The notes beneath the pieces were generated by a model. It searched no databases. It saw only the letters and a list, made by a program, of their open reading frames with translations, and was not told where the DNA came from. 64,000 nucleotides of DNA, from contig WHUZ01000001.1 in assembly GCA_015179045.1 (NCBI GenBank), forward strand, positions 496,001 to 560,000, given 5' to 3'. The translations under genes were made by a program, and so were the position numbers. How positions within the stretch are numbered: the first letter of the stretch is position 1; each line of letters starts with the position of its first letter. Below are positions 23,481 through 36,534 of the stretch, piece by piece. This DNA comes from Kalaharituber pfeilii. Lineage: Eukaryota; Ascomycota; Pezizomycetes; Pezizales; Pezizaceae.

Positions 23481-26157
23481 ATGTCGGAGTCGTTGAGGAT
23501 AGTTGTCTGCGGAGATGAGGGTACTGGGAAATCTAGTCTCATAACGTCACTAGTGAAGGATGTCTTCGTATCTGGGAAAATACAGCCTGTCCTGCCACCT
23601 ATCACGATTGCGGCGCCGGAGAACCTTACAACAACTATTGTTGATACGTCAGGTGTGTCGGCCATCGGCATCTCCATTAGTTAGTTAGCTTTTTCTAACT
23701 GTGCTGTATTACAGCTCTTCCACAAGAACGGAATACCCTACGGAAGGAAATACGGCGGTCTAATGTTATTTGTCTGGTGTATTCTGATCATTACGTTCGT
23801 TCGTCTTTCCTTGCGTGGGAGTTTTGTTCACATAACACAGCTGATTGTTATCCATCTAGACTTATGAAAGGGTCTCTCTCTTCTGGTTAGTTGCCAATTC
23901 CACAGTCATACTAGCACAGTTTCCACTGCTACGTCACGAGCTGTCATTGACAATTGGATAGGCTTCCATTCTTCCGAAGCCTAGGTGTCAATGTAAGCTT
24001 CTTTCCAGACAAAGTAGGCCCCGATGATAGCTTCTAACGATATGGTAGCTACCAGTTGTCTTATGTGCCAATAAGAGTGATCTAGCTCCAGATGTCGAAG
24101 CAGAGGAGGAGATGATGCCCATAATGATGGAATTCAAGGTGGCATTTTCCCGGTTCAGTCTCGAAGGATACACGCTTACTGTGGTCGAGTCGTAGGAGAT
24201 TGATTCGTGTATCAGAGCAAGTGCAAAAGAGAAGAAGAATGTTGTTGAGGTATGCACCTGAGGCACCTGAGGAATTAACAATTGGGAATAAGAAGCTCTG
24301 ATGATGCCCTTAGACTTTCTATCTATGCCAGCGGGCAGTTACACATCCCATCGCTCCATTGTTCGACTCAAAAGAGCAGGTATTCTCGTTCATCCATGTG
24401 AAGTTTTTCTCCGTTATCTAACACCTAGCAGAATCTCAAGCCGTTAGCCATTGCTGCTCTGCAGCGAATTTTCTGTAAGTCGTAGATATTATTACATGCA
24501 CTGCTCAGACTAACATGGCACTTTACAAGTCTTATGCGATAAGGACCAAGATGGATATCTCAACGACTCTGAGATATACAGTTTTCAGGTACTTTTTCCG
24601 AGAAGTATCATTCTAACTGTGCTTTCTAATTCTATCCTTAGATGAAATGTTTTAATAAGCCTTTAACAGACCAAGAACTGGAAGAAATCAAGAAAGTCAT
24701 CAGAAAGGCATCTCCGAAAGCAGCCACGGAGCATGGAATTAATGAAAAGGGCTTCATAATACTCAATAAATTCTTTGCGGAGAAAGGTCGACACGAGACC
24801 ATATGGACCATTCTGCGAGCATTTCATTATACCGACAGTTTGAGCTTAGAAGACAATTTCCTCCACCCTAAGTACGTAGACTCATGTGCCATATTGGCGC
24901 CAGACGATACTGATATAAGATATCTAGGTTCGAAGTACCTCCTTACTCTTCGGCGGAGCTTAGTCCAATTGGCTACAGATATTTCTTTGATTTGTTCCTT
25001 CTATTCGACAAAGACAACGATGGCGCCCTCAACGCCTCTGAGTTAACTGCCCTTTTTGCTCCAACTCCAGGTTTGCCTCCGTCATGGGATGAGTTGAACT
25101 TCCCTACATCAACCGTTAGAAGCGAGGCTGGGCATATAACCTTACAGGGATGGCTTGCGCAATGGAGTATGACCACCTTTGTGGACCCCAAGACGACCCT
25201 AGCATATCTGGCGTATCTGGGATTTGAAAGCAAGGAGAAAGGGGGTACCACCGCCGCCCTGAAGGTGACCAAGCCCAGAAGACGACGGAGAAGGCCTGGT
25301 AGAGTGGAGAGGACAGTGGTGTTGTGTTATGTTCTCGGGGCTGCTGGCAGTGGAAAGGTATGGCTACTTGAATGAAAATTCACCGGATGACATTAACAAG
25401 ATCAGAGTTGTCTGTTGGATGCATTCTTGAGCAGACCTTTTGACTCAACCTACCACCCGACTATCAAGGCACGCACCGCCGTAAACAGTGTGGAATTGCA
25501 AGGAGGAAAACAGTGCTACCTAATAGTAAGATCCTCACACTATATCTGTTAGGGGGTGGTGCATTCTTCTAATAGTCAGGCAGTTGGAAGAGTTGGGTGA
25601 GATAGAGCACGCAGTTTTAGAGAACGAGGCCAAACTCAATGCGTGCGACGTTATCTGCTATACATACGATTCATCCGATCCAGACAGCTTTGCGCATATA
25701 GTTGAGTTACGGGTATGTTCTTTTCATGCCACGTGATTTTAGTTCCTCGCTTCTCATAGTTGTAGAACCGTTACCCTCAACTCGATGAACTGCCGGCCGT
25801 TTATGCCGCCCTAAAAGCGGACCTGGACAAAACTATGCAGCGATCTGAGATGCAGCCAGACGTGTACACACGGGAGCTTGGAATGACAGCTCCACTCCAT
25901 GTGAGCTCGACATGGAGTTCGATATCGGAGCTCTTCGTAACGGTAAGTCGCACATATTGGGTATGGCTCTGTACCTCACCAAATCTAACATGTTGACGTG
26001 CCGTGCAAAGATCGCAGACGCTGCCCTTGTCCCCAGCACTGCATATCCAAAGCTTGAAGAGGAGCCCATCGATAGGACGAATTTATACATTGCTGCTGGC
26101 ATCGCAGTCGCGGCAGTCGGGACGCTGTATTTTATGTGGAAGAGGGGGTATCCGTAA
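23481..26157 (+). CDS. GEM1: Mitochondrial Rho GTPase Miro/Gem1
   Basis: A tail-anchored outer mitochondrial membrane GTPase that controls mitochondrial shape and inheritance and is part of ER-mitochondria contact regulation in yeast. I resolve 15 exons: 23481-23652, 23715-23794, 23860-23885, 23962-23992, 24049-24138, 24196-24249, 24314-24379, 24432-24474, 24530-24588, 24642-24871, 24928-25357, 25406-25525, 25584-25712, 25766-25942 and 26011-26157. They total 617 codons, the normal Gem1 size. Visible features in order are the first P-loop [20 protein letters not shown]-hand loops [12 protein letters not shown] and [12 protein letters not shown], the second P-loop GAAGSGKS, and the C-terminal anchor [20 protein letters not shown]. 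All introns are short GT-AG. The domain order is complete. Confidence 0.95.
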
Positions 26158-27003
26158 TGGAGGAAAGAACGCCCATACATGCATAAACAGCATTCAGCAA
26201 CTTTATGATACTATAATTTTCCAGAAAGGGCACAGGTGGTTTGAAACCCTTATCACGACTTTGTATAATTGTATGACCAAATTTCCCATCCTTGTCATGG
26301 GCTCCCAGAAGGTGCTTTTCACTCCACTCTCGTAGCTAGCCTTATATTGTCCTTGGTAGATCCGTATCCTCGCTTTCACAATGGGAATTAGTATACATAA
26401 AGTCAATGGGGAGTCGGAAACAGCTAAAGCGGCAGTCCCACGCCTTGGACGAGCACCAGATCAACGCAATAGAGGTATTCAAAATTCTTGAAAATTAATT
26501 CCTCCCGTAGAATACCTCCAAGTTCAAGACTGGCCTTCAAGTATATATGCTCTATTGATGTGAGCCTTCCTTAACAATCTATGTCACACTAATGTACTAT
26601 TCAAGATAAACTAGCATTATTATTTGTATGTACAAATATAATAGAACAGTGAAAGAATGGGTTGAGAGAACTCTCTCGTCTATATCATACAAAGATTCAA
26701 TGCGTGGAAACATGATATGTGAAGCATGAACTTGCAAAACCTGAGAAATAGGATATAAAATGAAAAAGGTATCATGGTACTTTTCTATGTGAGATCGGAT
26801 AATGGACTCACAGTTTCTCCCATGTGAGAGTATAATTCCGCAAAGCTTTCCTTCCTCATCCCGAACTGCATTGTAAACTCCTTAAACGCGAGTCAAACCC
26901 CCGCCCGTAATAATGCTGCGATTCCTCGTAATCTGTATACCCACATACCAGTTCCCCGTGAATCCCTTCACATCCCTACAACACGGCAGGAAGAATCTTC
27001 ACA
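26158..27003. other. Convergent intergenic region, GEM1-COA6
   Basis: AT-rich sequence between two convergent 3' ends. No gene or repeat is recognised. Confidence 0.5.
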
Positions 27004-27446
27004 TTAGCTCCTCTGCTGCGGCGGTGTTTGCTGTGGCAGTTCCAGTTTCACGGCTCCTTCTTTCGCAAGTCCCTTCATGAGCTCGTCTTTCTTATGCTCC
27101 ATTACTCGTCGTTTCTTGAAGTACTCGACCTAACCGTCGCAGATAAAAATCAACAATCTGCTTATCAACCAAAACGATGAAATGCAAACTCTTCTCATCC
27201 CAATGGATGTGTGTCTTCAGGGTGCCCTACCCAGCTGCCAGCACACTCGTTCTTGAACGCAATGTCTTGCTTCCCGCAGTGCGCTGTGGCGACTTCGTGG
27301 CCTTTCAAAGAGTCGATAATCCCATGCGCATCGAGGCAGGCGAAGAATGCGTCGCGAGCTGCCCAGCAGCGGGTACGCTGCGAGCGGTTTGGGGCGACGG
27401 GCTCGGGAGTTGGAGGTGGAGAGGGTGATGAAGAGACCAAGCTCAT
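27004..27446 (-). CDS. COA6: Cytochrome c oxidase assembly factor 6
   Basis: A small intermembrane-space protein needed for copper delivery to subunit 2 of cytochrome c oxidase. Two exons (27446-27231 and 27129-27004) give 113 residues. The twin-cysteine signature is intact: C-X9-C in CWAARDAFFACLDAHG and C-X10-C in CGKQDIAFKNEC, followed by AGSWVEYFKKRRVMEHKK. The intron falls between the Trp and Val of SWV. It is divergent from HIS5 with about 475 bp between the starts, so the two may share a promoter region. Confidence 0.92.
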
Positions 27447-27921
27447 AATGACGGCAGACAAGAATTGAACTCGGAAACTAACTTTTTAACTGCGTTCACG
27501 GCGCCTGTGATTGGTATTCGTTGTTGACTTCTGAAGCCGTAATTCCTCTCAGCTGCAAGCTCTGACGGGCCAATTCGAGGGTGCCAAATGACGTTGATCC
27601 GCACCTGCCTGCGCACCGTAAGTTGCAAATCTTGGCATTATTCACGTGATAGTAAGAAAAAGCGCCGGCCTGAGTCATGGGCGGCACGGCACAAACCCAC
27701 CAGGTGCAAGCGAAATGTAGGACCCGCTGTGGGAGCATCGATAAGGGCGCCCCGCAATACAAATTCTTTGCAGTTTGCCCCTGCAAACACGAATTGAGTC
27801 ACTGGCGATACTAGTTCAGTCAGCTTCTCCATTCGTTTACCAGCAATTGGACTCGAGTCTTCAAAAAAAGGCTCAACTGACGGCATACTGAGCAATTGCA
27901 AGAGCATTTGAAAAAACAAAG

Positions 27922-29332
27922 ATGGCAGCGAACTCGATAGCACGGCCGTTCAACATCGAGACTTGTGCTCGCCCGAACATACTGAAGCTGGTGCCTTATC
28001 GATGTGCGAGAGAGTGAGTTCCCAATTCGCTTCGGTATCAATTGCAACTGTGGGGCAGGCACCTGGACGACTAACTATTGAGCTACATTATAAAGTGACT
28101 ACAAGGACGACGGAACAAACATCCTGCTAGATGCCAACGAGAACAGTTATGGACCCAGCTTGCCATTGGCCAAGGATGGGAAGCTAGAGGCTGTAAATGG
28201 GGTAGAGAAAGAGATTGAATTGGGGCTGGGAGGGTTGAATCGATATCCCGATCCGTGAGCCTTCCAATCCCACTCCCCGACCTCTTTCAAGCAATGCTTG
28301 AAGCATCAAACTCACCACTCCTACAACAGCCACCAGCATCCCCTCAAACAACTCTTCTGCAACCTCCGCAACCGCACCGACTCTCCTTTCCCCCCCTTGA
28401 GCCCCGCAAACCTCTTCCTCGGCGTCGGCTCTGACGAATGCATCGATGCCCTCCTCCGGTGCTTCTGTGTCCCCGGAAAATCCAAAATCCTAACTTGCCC
28501 GCCCACATATGGCATGTACACCGTCTCCGCTCACGTCAATGATGTGACCGTTGTCCCAGTCCCACTGGACCTCACTCCCGGCGCCCGGTTCCCACTCCGC
28601 CCAGCCGCAATCTCAGAAGCCCTATCCGCAGATTCGGACATCAAGATCGTCTACATCTGCTCTCCCGGCAACCCTACCGGCGCCCTCGTTGAGCCCGAGC
28701 ACGTCAAACAGATCCTAGACCACCCAACCTGGAACGGCGTCGTTGTAGTCGACGAAGCCTACATCGACTTCTCCCCCGAAGGCAGTAGTTTTGCGCCTTG
28801 GGTCACCGGGTACCCCAACTTGGTCGTCATGCAAACTCTCAGCAAGGCCTTCGGTCTCGCTGGGATCCGCCTCGGCGTATCCTTCACAAGCCCTAATATT
28901 GCGCAGCTCCTCAACAATCTCAAAGCTCCCTACTCCATCTCGTCTCCTACATCCATTCTCGCCTCGACTGCGCTCTCACCCACAGGCCTTGCGGTGATGA
29001 AGAAGAACGTTATGTCCATTCTCGCCCAGCGCGATAGGCTCCTAAACGAGCTCTCCAAGATCCCTGGGGCAGGCAGGTTCCTAGGCGGAAATGATTCTAA
29101 TTTTTTGCTATTTGAGGTGTTAGATGCTCCAAATGGAAAGCCGGATAATAACACGGCGTTGAAGCTATATGAGGGGTTGGCGGAGACGAAAGGGGTTGTG
29201 GTCAGGTTTAGAGGGAAGGAGGCGGGGTGTACGGGGTGCTTGAGGGTGACGATGGGGACAGAGAAGGAGAATACGAGGTTTTTGGAGAAGACGAGAGAGG
29301 TGTTGGAGGAAATCTACAGAGGGAGCACATAA
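27922..29332 (+). CDS. HIS5: Histidinol-phosphate aminotransferase
   Basis: A PLP-dependent enzyme of histidine biosynthesis that converts imidazole acetol phosphate to histidinol phosphate using glutamate. Three exons (27922-28013, 28096-28254, 28330-29332) total 417 codons. It starts MAANSIARPFNIETCARPNI. Family landmarks are LLDANENSYGP, FLGVGSDECIDALLRCFC, TCPPTYGMY, SPGNPTGALV, VVVDEAYIDF and the cofactor-lysine region LSKAFGLAGIRLG. The exon 2/3 junction restores NRYPDP followed by HQHPLKQL. All introns are GT-AG. Confidence 0.95.
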
Positions 29333-30089
29333 ATGTAGGAGGCCAATCAGATTAGACAGAGACTACAACTTGAGATGTGTGATACGAGAATCTGGATGTT
29401 TGTAGTAGAACGATATGCAAGCAAATTAGGATTGGTAGTGCAATACCCATTACAATACAGGCGTTCACAAATAAATTTCTTTATAGTAGTAACTTTTATT
29501 GGATGTTTTCCGGCCTATAATGTCAGTAAATCGGACTCTGCTAATCACGCGGCACTACTTGTCGGTCATCATCATATCGCAGCGCATGGAACTATCATCG
29601 AATTAACCCCTCCAATATCTCCAGGGCTGCTTGCCATGCAGGCACGGCAGCCCCAGTTGTCTGTGGCAAGCGTATCAGGTGCACCAGGTGCACATTTGAA
29701 CACTTTATATCTTGGTTGGGATTTTTTATCCGGCGTCAGCCGTGTCGATATACGTGGGTGGATCGGTTGGGGAAGGGGCGCACAACGAGCAGTTCAAGTA
29801 CCACAATCGCAACGGCAAAGAGTCAAAATAGGAGAAAATGTCGCGCAATTTTGCATTGAAGCTGAAAGAGGAGTGGGATTTTGTTGTTGGGCCCAAGATA
29901 ATCCCGTAGGCACGCCCATCCCTGGGGGGCTGGTGATAGTTTATGATGGCCTGGGGGGGGGAGGTAAGGTTATTAATAGTCCGAGGCATTGTTTTCCCCG
30001 GGACGACCTCACTCAGTTCTCTGAGCCCCAAAGACACCCCCAATTCCACCATCCAACTCTGGTTCCTCCAGAACTGAATTGTAATCATA
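29333..30089. other. Convergent intergenic region
   Basis: Lies between HIS5 and the secreted-protein gene. A long plus-strand open frame crosses this stretch and continues antisense through the next gene. It has no family signature, so it is not called. Confidence 0.5.
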
Positions 30090-30806
30090 TTAAGCCTCGG
30101 ATACTTTCCTTGACTCTTTGGACGGCGGTGGTCCCAGCCCGTATGCCTTGCGTAGCTCCCACTCATCCTCCATCTGCTCCGGAATATCCACTCCAAACAA
30201 ACTCTGCCGCTCTACATCGACCAGCCCGTTCATATACCTTTCATACACTGTCATCCCGTCATTCCCTGCCTCTATTCCATTATCCTTACCCACCATACTC
30301 AGCATATCTGTTCCATACTCCAAGTCGACTGGATCCAGTGAATCCGCATACAACAATTTCTTCGTCGTGGGATCGACGATGATCTCCCCGCTTTTAATCA
30401 TGGCCTCGAACCTCGCATAGTGTCTCTCATCCAGAAACTTCTCCATATCGACGTTCCCCGGTGAAGGGGGACGAGACCAGGGCAGCCCGTTCTGATCGAC
30501 GTATAATTTGGTGTTGGCGGAGTAAGTGAGGAGACGGTTTGGCTCGCGTGAGGGGGCGGAGGGTTCTTTGTATTTTATGATGGTGTTGGTAGTTTTATAG
30601 AGGAAGGGCTCCGCGGTTTTAAGAGCGGAGAGGGGGTCGGCGGAGACGGAGACGGGTTTGAGGCCTAGGAGTTTCCATTCATATTTTTTAGGAGAAGGAA
30701 CCGGGAAGGCGGAGATGCAGGAGGTGAAGAGGGATGCTAGAAGAAGGAACAGAAGGAGAAGGCGGCAAGGAGCCTTTATGTTCAACGAGAGAAATGTTAA
30801 AGGCAT
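30090..30806 (-). CDS. Predicted secreted protein, unknown function
   Basis: A single-exon frame of 238 codons, starting MPLTFLSLNIK. A hydrophobic core LLLLFLLLASLFTSCISA (about residues 16-33) reads as a signal peptide with likely cleavage before FPVPSPKKY. The mature part is hydrophilic and lacks cysteines. It contains PSAPSREPNRLLTYSAN, ERHYARFEAMIKSGEIIVD and a C-terminal ELRKAYGLGPPPSKESRK. I do not recognise a domain. An in-frame ATG at 30833 would add nine residues; I prefer 30806 because it places the hydrophobic core nearer the N-terminus. Confidence 0.7.
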   Translation of the reverse strand: MPLTFLSLNIKAPCRLLLLFLLLASLFTSCISAFPVPSPKKYEWKLLGLKPVSVSADPLSALKTAEPFLYKTTNTIIKYKEPSAPSREPNRLLTYSANTKLYVDQNGLPWSRPPSPGNVDMEKFLDERHYARFEAMIKSGEIIVDPTTKKLLYADSLDPVDLEYGTDMLSMVGKDNGIEAGNDGMTVYERYMNGLVDVERQSLFGVDIPEQMEDEWELRKAYGLGPPPSKESRKVSEA

Positions 30807-30833
30807 CTTCGAAATATTTATACTATGAATCAT

Positions 30834-31525
30834 GAAGCATTTAGTTGAGCTCCGGGTTTCTGGGATTGCAGTTGACTAGCAATCCTTGTGAGAAGGGCGT
30901 AAGAAAACTGCAGCAATTGGCGACGGCCACTTATTGTGGACTCGGTCAGCAGAAGGATAATGAGGAGACATTGGGTTATATACTCAGCTCATATCTTTAT
31001 GTGACCACTTGTCTCCTTTCGTCCCGAACCCGTCATTGGCTGCCGTTATTTTATAGAAGGTTCTTGAACTGAAGCTAAATACTGACGCTCGAAGCGAGCT
31101 TCTGGATTTTCGTCGCCCCCTCCAGCTATGGGTAAAAGGATAGACAGATAAGGGAAAACTACAGTCATGGATAATGAGTTGAAAACCCCAATGTCTTAAT
31201 CGTTTGTTAGCATGTTTCTTTCAAACTGCCTCGCATACTGAGGTCTGTTTGAGTGGAAGGAGGAACAGTAAGCGTATTTAAAATTGACATTAAACGCCTT
31301 TTCCCCACAGCGTTATCTCCATAGCCCAGAGCAGATGGAGCCTTGTAAGTAGCATAATAAATCACTCTGAAGCTATTTAATGGTATCAGTTTCATTTCTG
31401 CGGAAACTGTAGATATGCGGAAACTGTAGATAAGCGGAAATTAGGTTTCATGAAATTCTTATAGTCAACTTTGGATACCTCTAAAATGTAAACCCCCCCC
31501 CACCAACAAAAAAAAAAAAAAGATA
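30834..31525. other. Intergenic, no gene recognised
   Basis: A short GCGGAAACTGTAGATA repeat occurs twice at about 31399-31431, with a C-run and A-run at about 31492-31521. No coding region is supported. Confidence 0.5.
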
Positions 31526-32254
31526 TCATAACCCGTCTTGTCTTGCTCTAACGTTCCTAGCAGAGTCCGGGTTGATGACATGTTGTTGCACCGCTTCTGT
31601 AACTAACCGCCTCAATTCATTCTGGGACTCTTCCGAGGCGAAGTCTCCTCGACTTGCCAGTTGTTCAATGCGTTGCCTGAAGCTTTCATCTACTGGAGAT
31701 AAATCATCATTTCCCTCCTCCGCAGTTAAGTTGACTGATACATTTGGTGGCAACGATATGGGGTTCGCTGTGGCTGTGTAAGGTCTGGATGTCTGCTGCT
31801 CTCGGTTTTCGACGCTCCGTAGATACGCTGCAACTAATGGGAAATCTCCATCTTCTTCTATGACATCGGCTGCCTATGGTATTCGTCGCAGTCAATATGA
31901 CTTGTATGCAGATTTAATACCGCAAAAAGCACTGAAGGTACTTGCCGTTAAACCGGAGGAATTTCGATGATTGGGGTCTGCATTTAGTTCCTCTACCAGC
32001 ACTTTGGCAATTTGGACGGTTTCAGCAACAAATAGAGGTGTGTCGCCCTCTAAATCTTGTAAGTTGACGTTGCCGCCGTGCTCCAATACCAACTTCTTCA
32101 ACAATGAAGCATGACTGTAAGATGCCGCTGCATGAAGTGGGGTGTAGCCATTTTCGTCAAGAGCATTAACAGCAGATGGGTCTCGAGAGAGAAATTCCAC
32201 CACCGAAGCCTCGTTTCCTTCAGCAGCTGCGATCCAGATGTTATGCCGTGCCAT
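31526..32254 (-). CDS. Small ankyrin-repeat protein (YCR051W-like)
   Basis: Two exons (32254-31946 and 31873-31526) give 218 residues. The N-terminal half carries ankyrin repeats: IWIAAAEGNEASVVEFLSRD, NALDENGYTPLHAAASYSHA, NVNLQDLEGDTPLFVAE and DPNHRNSSGLTA. The second exon continues ADVIEEDGDFPLVAAYLRS and ends with a hydrophilic helical tail. The architecture matches the small fungal proteins related to yeast YCR051W, whose role is poorly known. The intron donor reads GCAAGT with a TAG acceptor, a GC-AG intron; both phase and protein similarity require it. Confidence 0.82.
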
Positions 32255-32968
32255 TGCGTTGTCGATTGATATGTTTCGTGTTGCAGAAGAGGAATGAGGG
32301 GCCTGGGGACGATGGGCTAGGGCGCGATAGTGAGTGTGATAGTACTTGTAGATCCTTGTCTGGGCAAGAGAGCCTCGAGAGGTCTGAAGCGTTTCGTAAT
32401 GTTTATGTTTGGCGCAGCTCAGCACCTCCTACTTATAAAACCGCTGAGAGAAAATACCACACTAGCTGTTAACTTGGTGCCGCAACGAAACACGACGATG
32501 CGTATATTTCGAAATCATAGAAATAAAGTTCGAAGCTATACATAGATTCATCGAAGTTTCATTTATATGGTGGAAATCGTAGCCATGAATTTTAAACACC
32601 GGAATGACTAATTAAGACGAAGAATAAAACAGCGACAAGTGTGGAAACAACAACAAAAAAAAAGAAAAAGGAATATTAAAAGAGCATATGGTACCGAAAT
32701 AATAAACAAAACTAACGCCCCTCGTACCACGAGTAAGATGTATGTGTATGGCCTGATGCATACAACATTGCATAGCGTACGGCGGTGTAATATGGTCATC
32801 TATAAGTGTAACCTGTAGAAGGAAAATCGGCTCAAGTTTAAACAAGAAGAATGAGAAGTGGGAAAAAAACAGAAAAGGACAAACTCAACACCAGAGGCAC
32901 TACAAAAAATCTGAGCTGAAAATGACAAAAGCGGCAAACCCTACCCAAATCCATCGTGTCACCACTCT
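32255..32968. other. Intergenic, ankyrin gene to SED5
   Basis: AT-rich sequence upstream of the ankyrin gene and downstream of SED5. No gene or repeat is recognised. Confidence 0.5.
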
Positions 32969-34143
32969 CTAACTCACCAATACCCATAACAAGAAAAATA
33001 TCATCAGCACCCCGAACATCTTCACCACCAACCACCTATTTGAAGATACTCTTCCCCAATACTTAAGTAACTCCCTCTGGGCCCCACCCACATTCGTCAC
33101 CACATCCTCCGTCTCCGCGTCAATCCTTTGAATCATTTCGCTTTGCTCGCTTACCATCTGCGCGAGTTGCCCAAAGATCCCACCAAGCTCATTGATTGTC
33201 CGCTCAATAGCTTCGATGGCTTCGGAGCGTGCGGAGAGGTAGCTGTTGACAGGCTGGGCTTCCTCGAGGAGTTGAAGTTGTTGCTGCGACATTTGGTGGG
33301 GCTGGTGGGGGTCGAGGGTTAAGAGGGATGGAGATGGGGAAGGACCGGCGTTGGGGTGGTTAGGGGTGCGGGATGTGGGTGGCGTGTACAGTGGAGATGC
33401 CGAGTGCTGTAAAGTCGAAGCTGTGAACCCATGCTGTCAGCAAAACCATTCCCCGCTTCCTTTCGAAACCACTCGTGACTGGACAAAGCTCACCATCGCT
33501 AACCCTTCCCGAAACATTGCTCACAAAATTCTCTGTCCTGCTCCTACTCGCCTGGATATTCTTCGTCCGCACCTCCAGCACTTCCTTGAAACCTACACTC
33601 ACATCCGCTAGCTTCCCCTGCAACATCACAACCACGTTCTTTGCGTGCTCCCCTTCCTGGCCCTCCGCAGTCTTGCCCGAGTAACCCGTGCTTGGATGCT
33701 GCGAACGTACCAGCGCCTGCAGCTGTCCGATCTGTGAGTTGATCGAGCTGAGATCTTGTTTAATGACGTAGGTAAGCTCAGCGATTTCAACGGGTTTGTC
33801 GTCGAAGAGGGTTTTACGTTTGGCCACTATGGCAACTGGGTTAGCATTGCTACACCTATATCATATCGGCCCGACAACATCCAGTGTGGAAGAACCCACA
33901 TTGTGCCAACCTCTCCAATTTCCCCATTGTACTATTGATGTTCCTCCCAATCTCTGCCGCTCTCCTGGCAAACTCCGACCGAGCGGCCTTCCTCCCTGTC
34001 GTCGACCCCGGCCGATCCGGGACGTCTGATAGCAGTGGCTGCTTTGCACCAGTCGCTGCAGATGCAGGGCGGTTTATCCGCCGCGAAAGACTGTTGACGA
34101 CAGTGTGGAACTCAGCGGTGCGGTCTTGGATTGAGATGGCCAT
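32969..34143 (-). CDS. SED5: Qa-SNARE Sed5 / syntaxin-5
   Basis: The Golgi Qa-SNARE for ER-to-Golgi and intra-Golgi vesicle fusion. Three exons (34143-33900, 33826-33494, 33420-32969) total 342 codons with GT-AG introns. The extreme N-terminus MAISIQDRTAEF fits the Sly1-binding peptide of Sed5 proteins. An Habc-like region follows (LAKRKTLFDDKPVEIAELTY), then a Ser/Pro linker. The SNARE motif EAIERTINELGGIFGQLAQM...EQSEMIQRIDAE contains the expected central glutamine. A single C-terminal anchor follows (VVKMFGVLMIFFLLWVLVS). Confidence 0.95.
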
Positions 34144-36534
34144 GATATTGTTCTCCTTATATATCCGTTTGCTGATTCTGTGACAAATTCGGCTTTAGTA
34201 TATCGAGGCCAGATAGCGGTCTTCTCTGGTAATCGCGAGGAGGCGCTGTGCGGAGTTTGTGGTTGAGGTATTTGCGATTAGCGTGACGACGCCCTTCCGA
34301 TGGTATGGTAAGTTGAAGTGATGGTGACGGCGACGGCAACTAGCTTAGGTGTTCACTTTTTCCCGCTTGCGCTCTATTCAGCCTTTCACTGTAACCTTCC
34401 GAACGAATGCAACAGCCGGTATATTTCCTTCCGTCGCCCGCGGTGCAAGCAAGTAACGAGTGAGTGAGTGACTGCTTGAGTTGGATGAGGAATGTCTTGC
34501 TCCGCCGCCCGGATGCTACCTCCGTAAGCGATACTTTTTAATGCCGCTGCCTGGCTAACCAGGTCTCTTTTTGTTCTTGGAGCTAAGCCTGTCGAAAGGA
34601 CTTAATTTATTGCACAGGAACGCGACCGTCCGTTTGCCCGCTGGCACAGGAGCAAGGTAGGAGCTGGAGTGAACAGAACGCAGAACAAAAGCCGTGCGCG
34701 TATGTATAGAATCAAAATGAAAAAAAAAAAAAATAAATAAAAGTCAAAACGTCGATACGAATTATCGCAGAATTACAAGATTTAATTAACTTCGGCGATC
34801 AAGGGGGCGAAGGATAAGAAGGTGCGCGATAAGGTTGTTCTAGTGTTAAAGGAGAGGGATGATGATGAGGTGATGGCAGATGGGCGGGAATAAAACGACC
34901 AAGCCCTGGATAGGACGCTGCTCCTCCTCAAGCCCAATAAACACAAGCCCCCTTCAAGAAAAAAGTCTGGGGATCTTCTCACAGCTGAAACATGGTCGAA
35001 GCGCATCTCCATCACACTAAGTTATGTAAGTGCCAGATTTACTCTCCCGACTTGCTTCTCTCTGGTTAATATTAGATGCGCACTATCACAATCCGCTGCC
35101 TGCTTGTTGTCAGGGGCGGCTATGCTATGCATTCCGCCAGCCCAAGCAGAAATTGTTGGCGGAAATGCGGTTACGCAGCAGTCTTGATCAAACTGCTTGC
35201 GCAGCTGAAACATGGCGAATGTTCGAGTACAGCACTCGTACACAGCGATAGGCACAGCCCAGGTGGCCAACAGCCCCAGGTCATGTGACTCGCAATCATC
35301 ATACATACGGATATGATGTAGAGCACATAAATAAATTACGTAAATACTTAGTCAGCCATCTCAAAGGGTGTGAGCTACGTACTACCAGTAGTCAGCAAGG
35401 AATTGGAACAGCCTCGTGACTAGCCAGTCTGGTAGGGACCATGGTATCCACCATACCTTAAGCGCTTACTATTCCGTAAGTAGTACAGTACTAGTACATT
35501 TTCTCTGCTTGAAACGATTCTTGAAATAATTGAAGTTGCACGGAAACCTGATTCTACTACTCCAGCATGGTCGCTCATTGACCCTGGCGCCATCTTCCCT
35601 CTCGTGCTCGAACACTTCGGTAACGCTTTTTGCACCGAAGTTCAAGAGCGTAGAGAAGTTGAGAGGAAGCAATCTACCGATTCATTCTGTGCTGGGGGTA
35701 TCAAAAATCTGCAGGGATCATTGGTTTACCGTAAGGGCTCACATTTCCCCTCCACTTGCGCATCAAGCAATCAACTGAATCAACCGACGTCCTCAGTACA
35801 AAGAAATCACCTCTGAACAAAATCGCCAGAAAACAAACTTTACAAGACTGGATTTCGCCCAAAATGTGTAGGCCTGCGAAATGTGCAACTTGCTGTACGT
35901 ATTTATCAGTAACCAGTTTACTTTTGAGCTAACAGTGCAATCCAGCGGGCGCAACTTGGTTCGGTTGTGGGCTCCATATTCCAAAAGTCATGGATGAAAT
36001 CCCGAAGGACCAGTGGTGCACGTGCGCGAAACTTGAGGGAAGTCAATATCCTCCCAGAGGTTCTCTGATGCAGTCATGTACGATAATTTAGAGCCCCTCC
36101 TTTTTTGATTCTCTCCTAATTGACTTCTTGTCTGCTCCGTCAGCTCCATCAGCTTCTGCTGCGCCCTAGATGAGCAAGCTGGAATGTTCCAAATATCCAA
36201 TGCATGTTACTTGATGATATAGGACAGATTTATCCTTGTGTATTAATTTCTTTATTTGCTGCATCAGACCATTCTCTCACCAATACCAACTTTACTTCTC
36301 CAAAGATTGGAATCAATTATGCGCCTTTGAATTCAAGTATATTATGCCCCATGCATCATTTATAAATTCCCCCATCTAGCGAGTTCCTGATACCAAAGCA
36401 CTAAAGATACACGGGAGTTTTGCCAGAATACATCATACATCCCGATTAATTCCTCTAGTTCTTCTCGAATGCCGTTGCATTGTGGAGTTCTACATGGCAA
36501 TGAATAACTCCCACTTAGAGGTCGCCGGAATTGG
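34144..36534. other. Intergenic, no gene recognised
   Basis: About 2.4 kb with an A-run near 34720-34735 and short palindromic stretches such as AGTACAGTACTAGTAC at 35482. None of the short open frames carries family similarity or believable splice structure. Confidence 0.45.

Noticed and set aside
29375..30382. Open frame of 335 codons on the plus strand
   Set aside because: It overlaps the secreted-protein gene in antisense, has no family signature, and its composition follows the opposite strand. Treated as a shadow frame.
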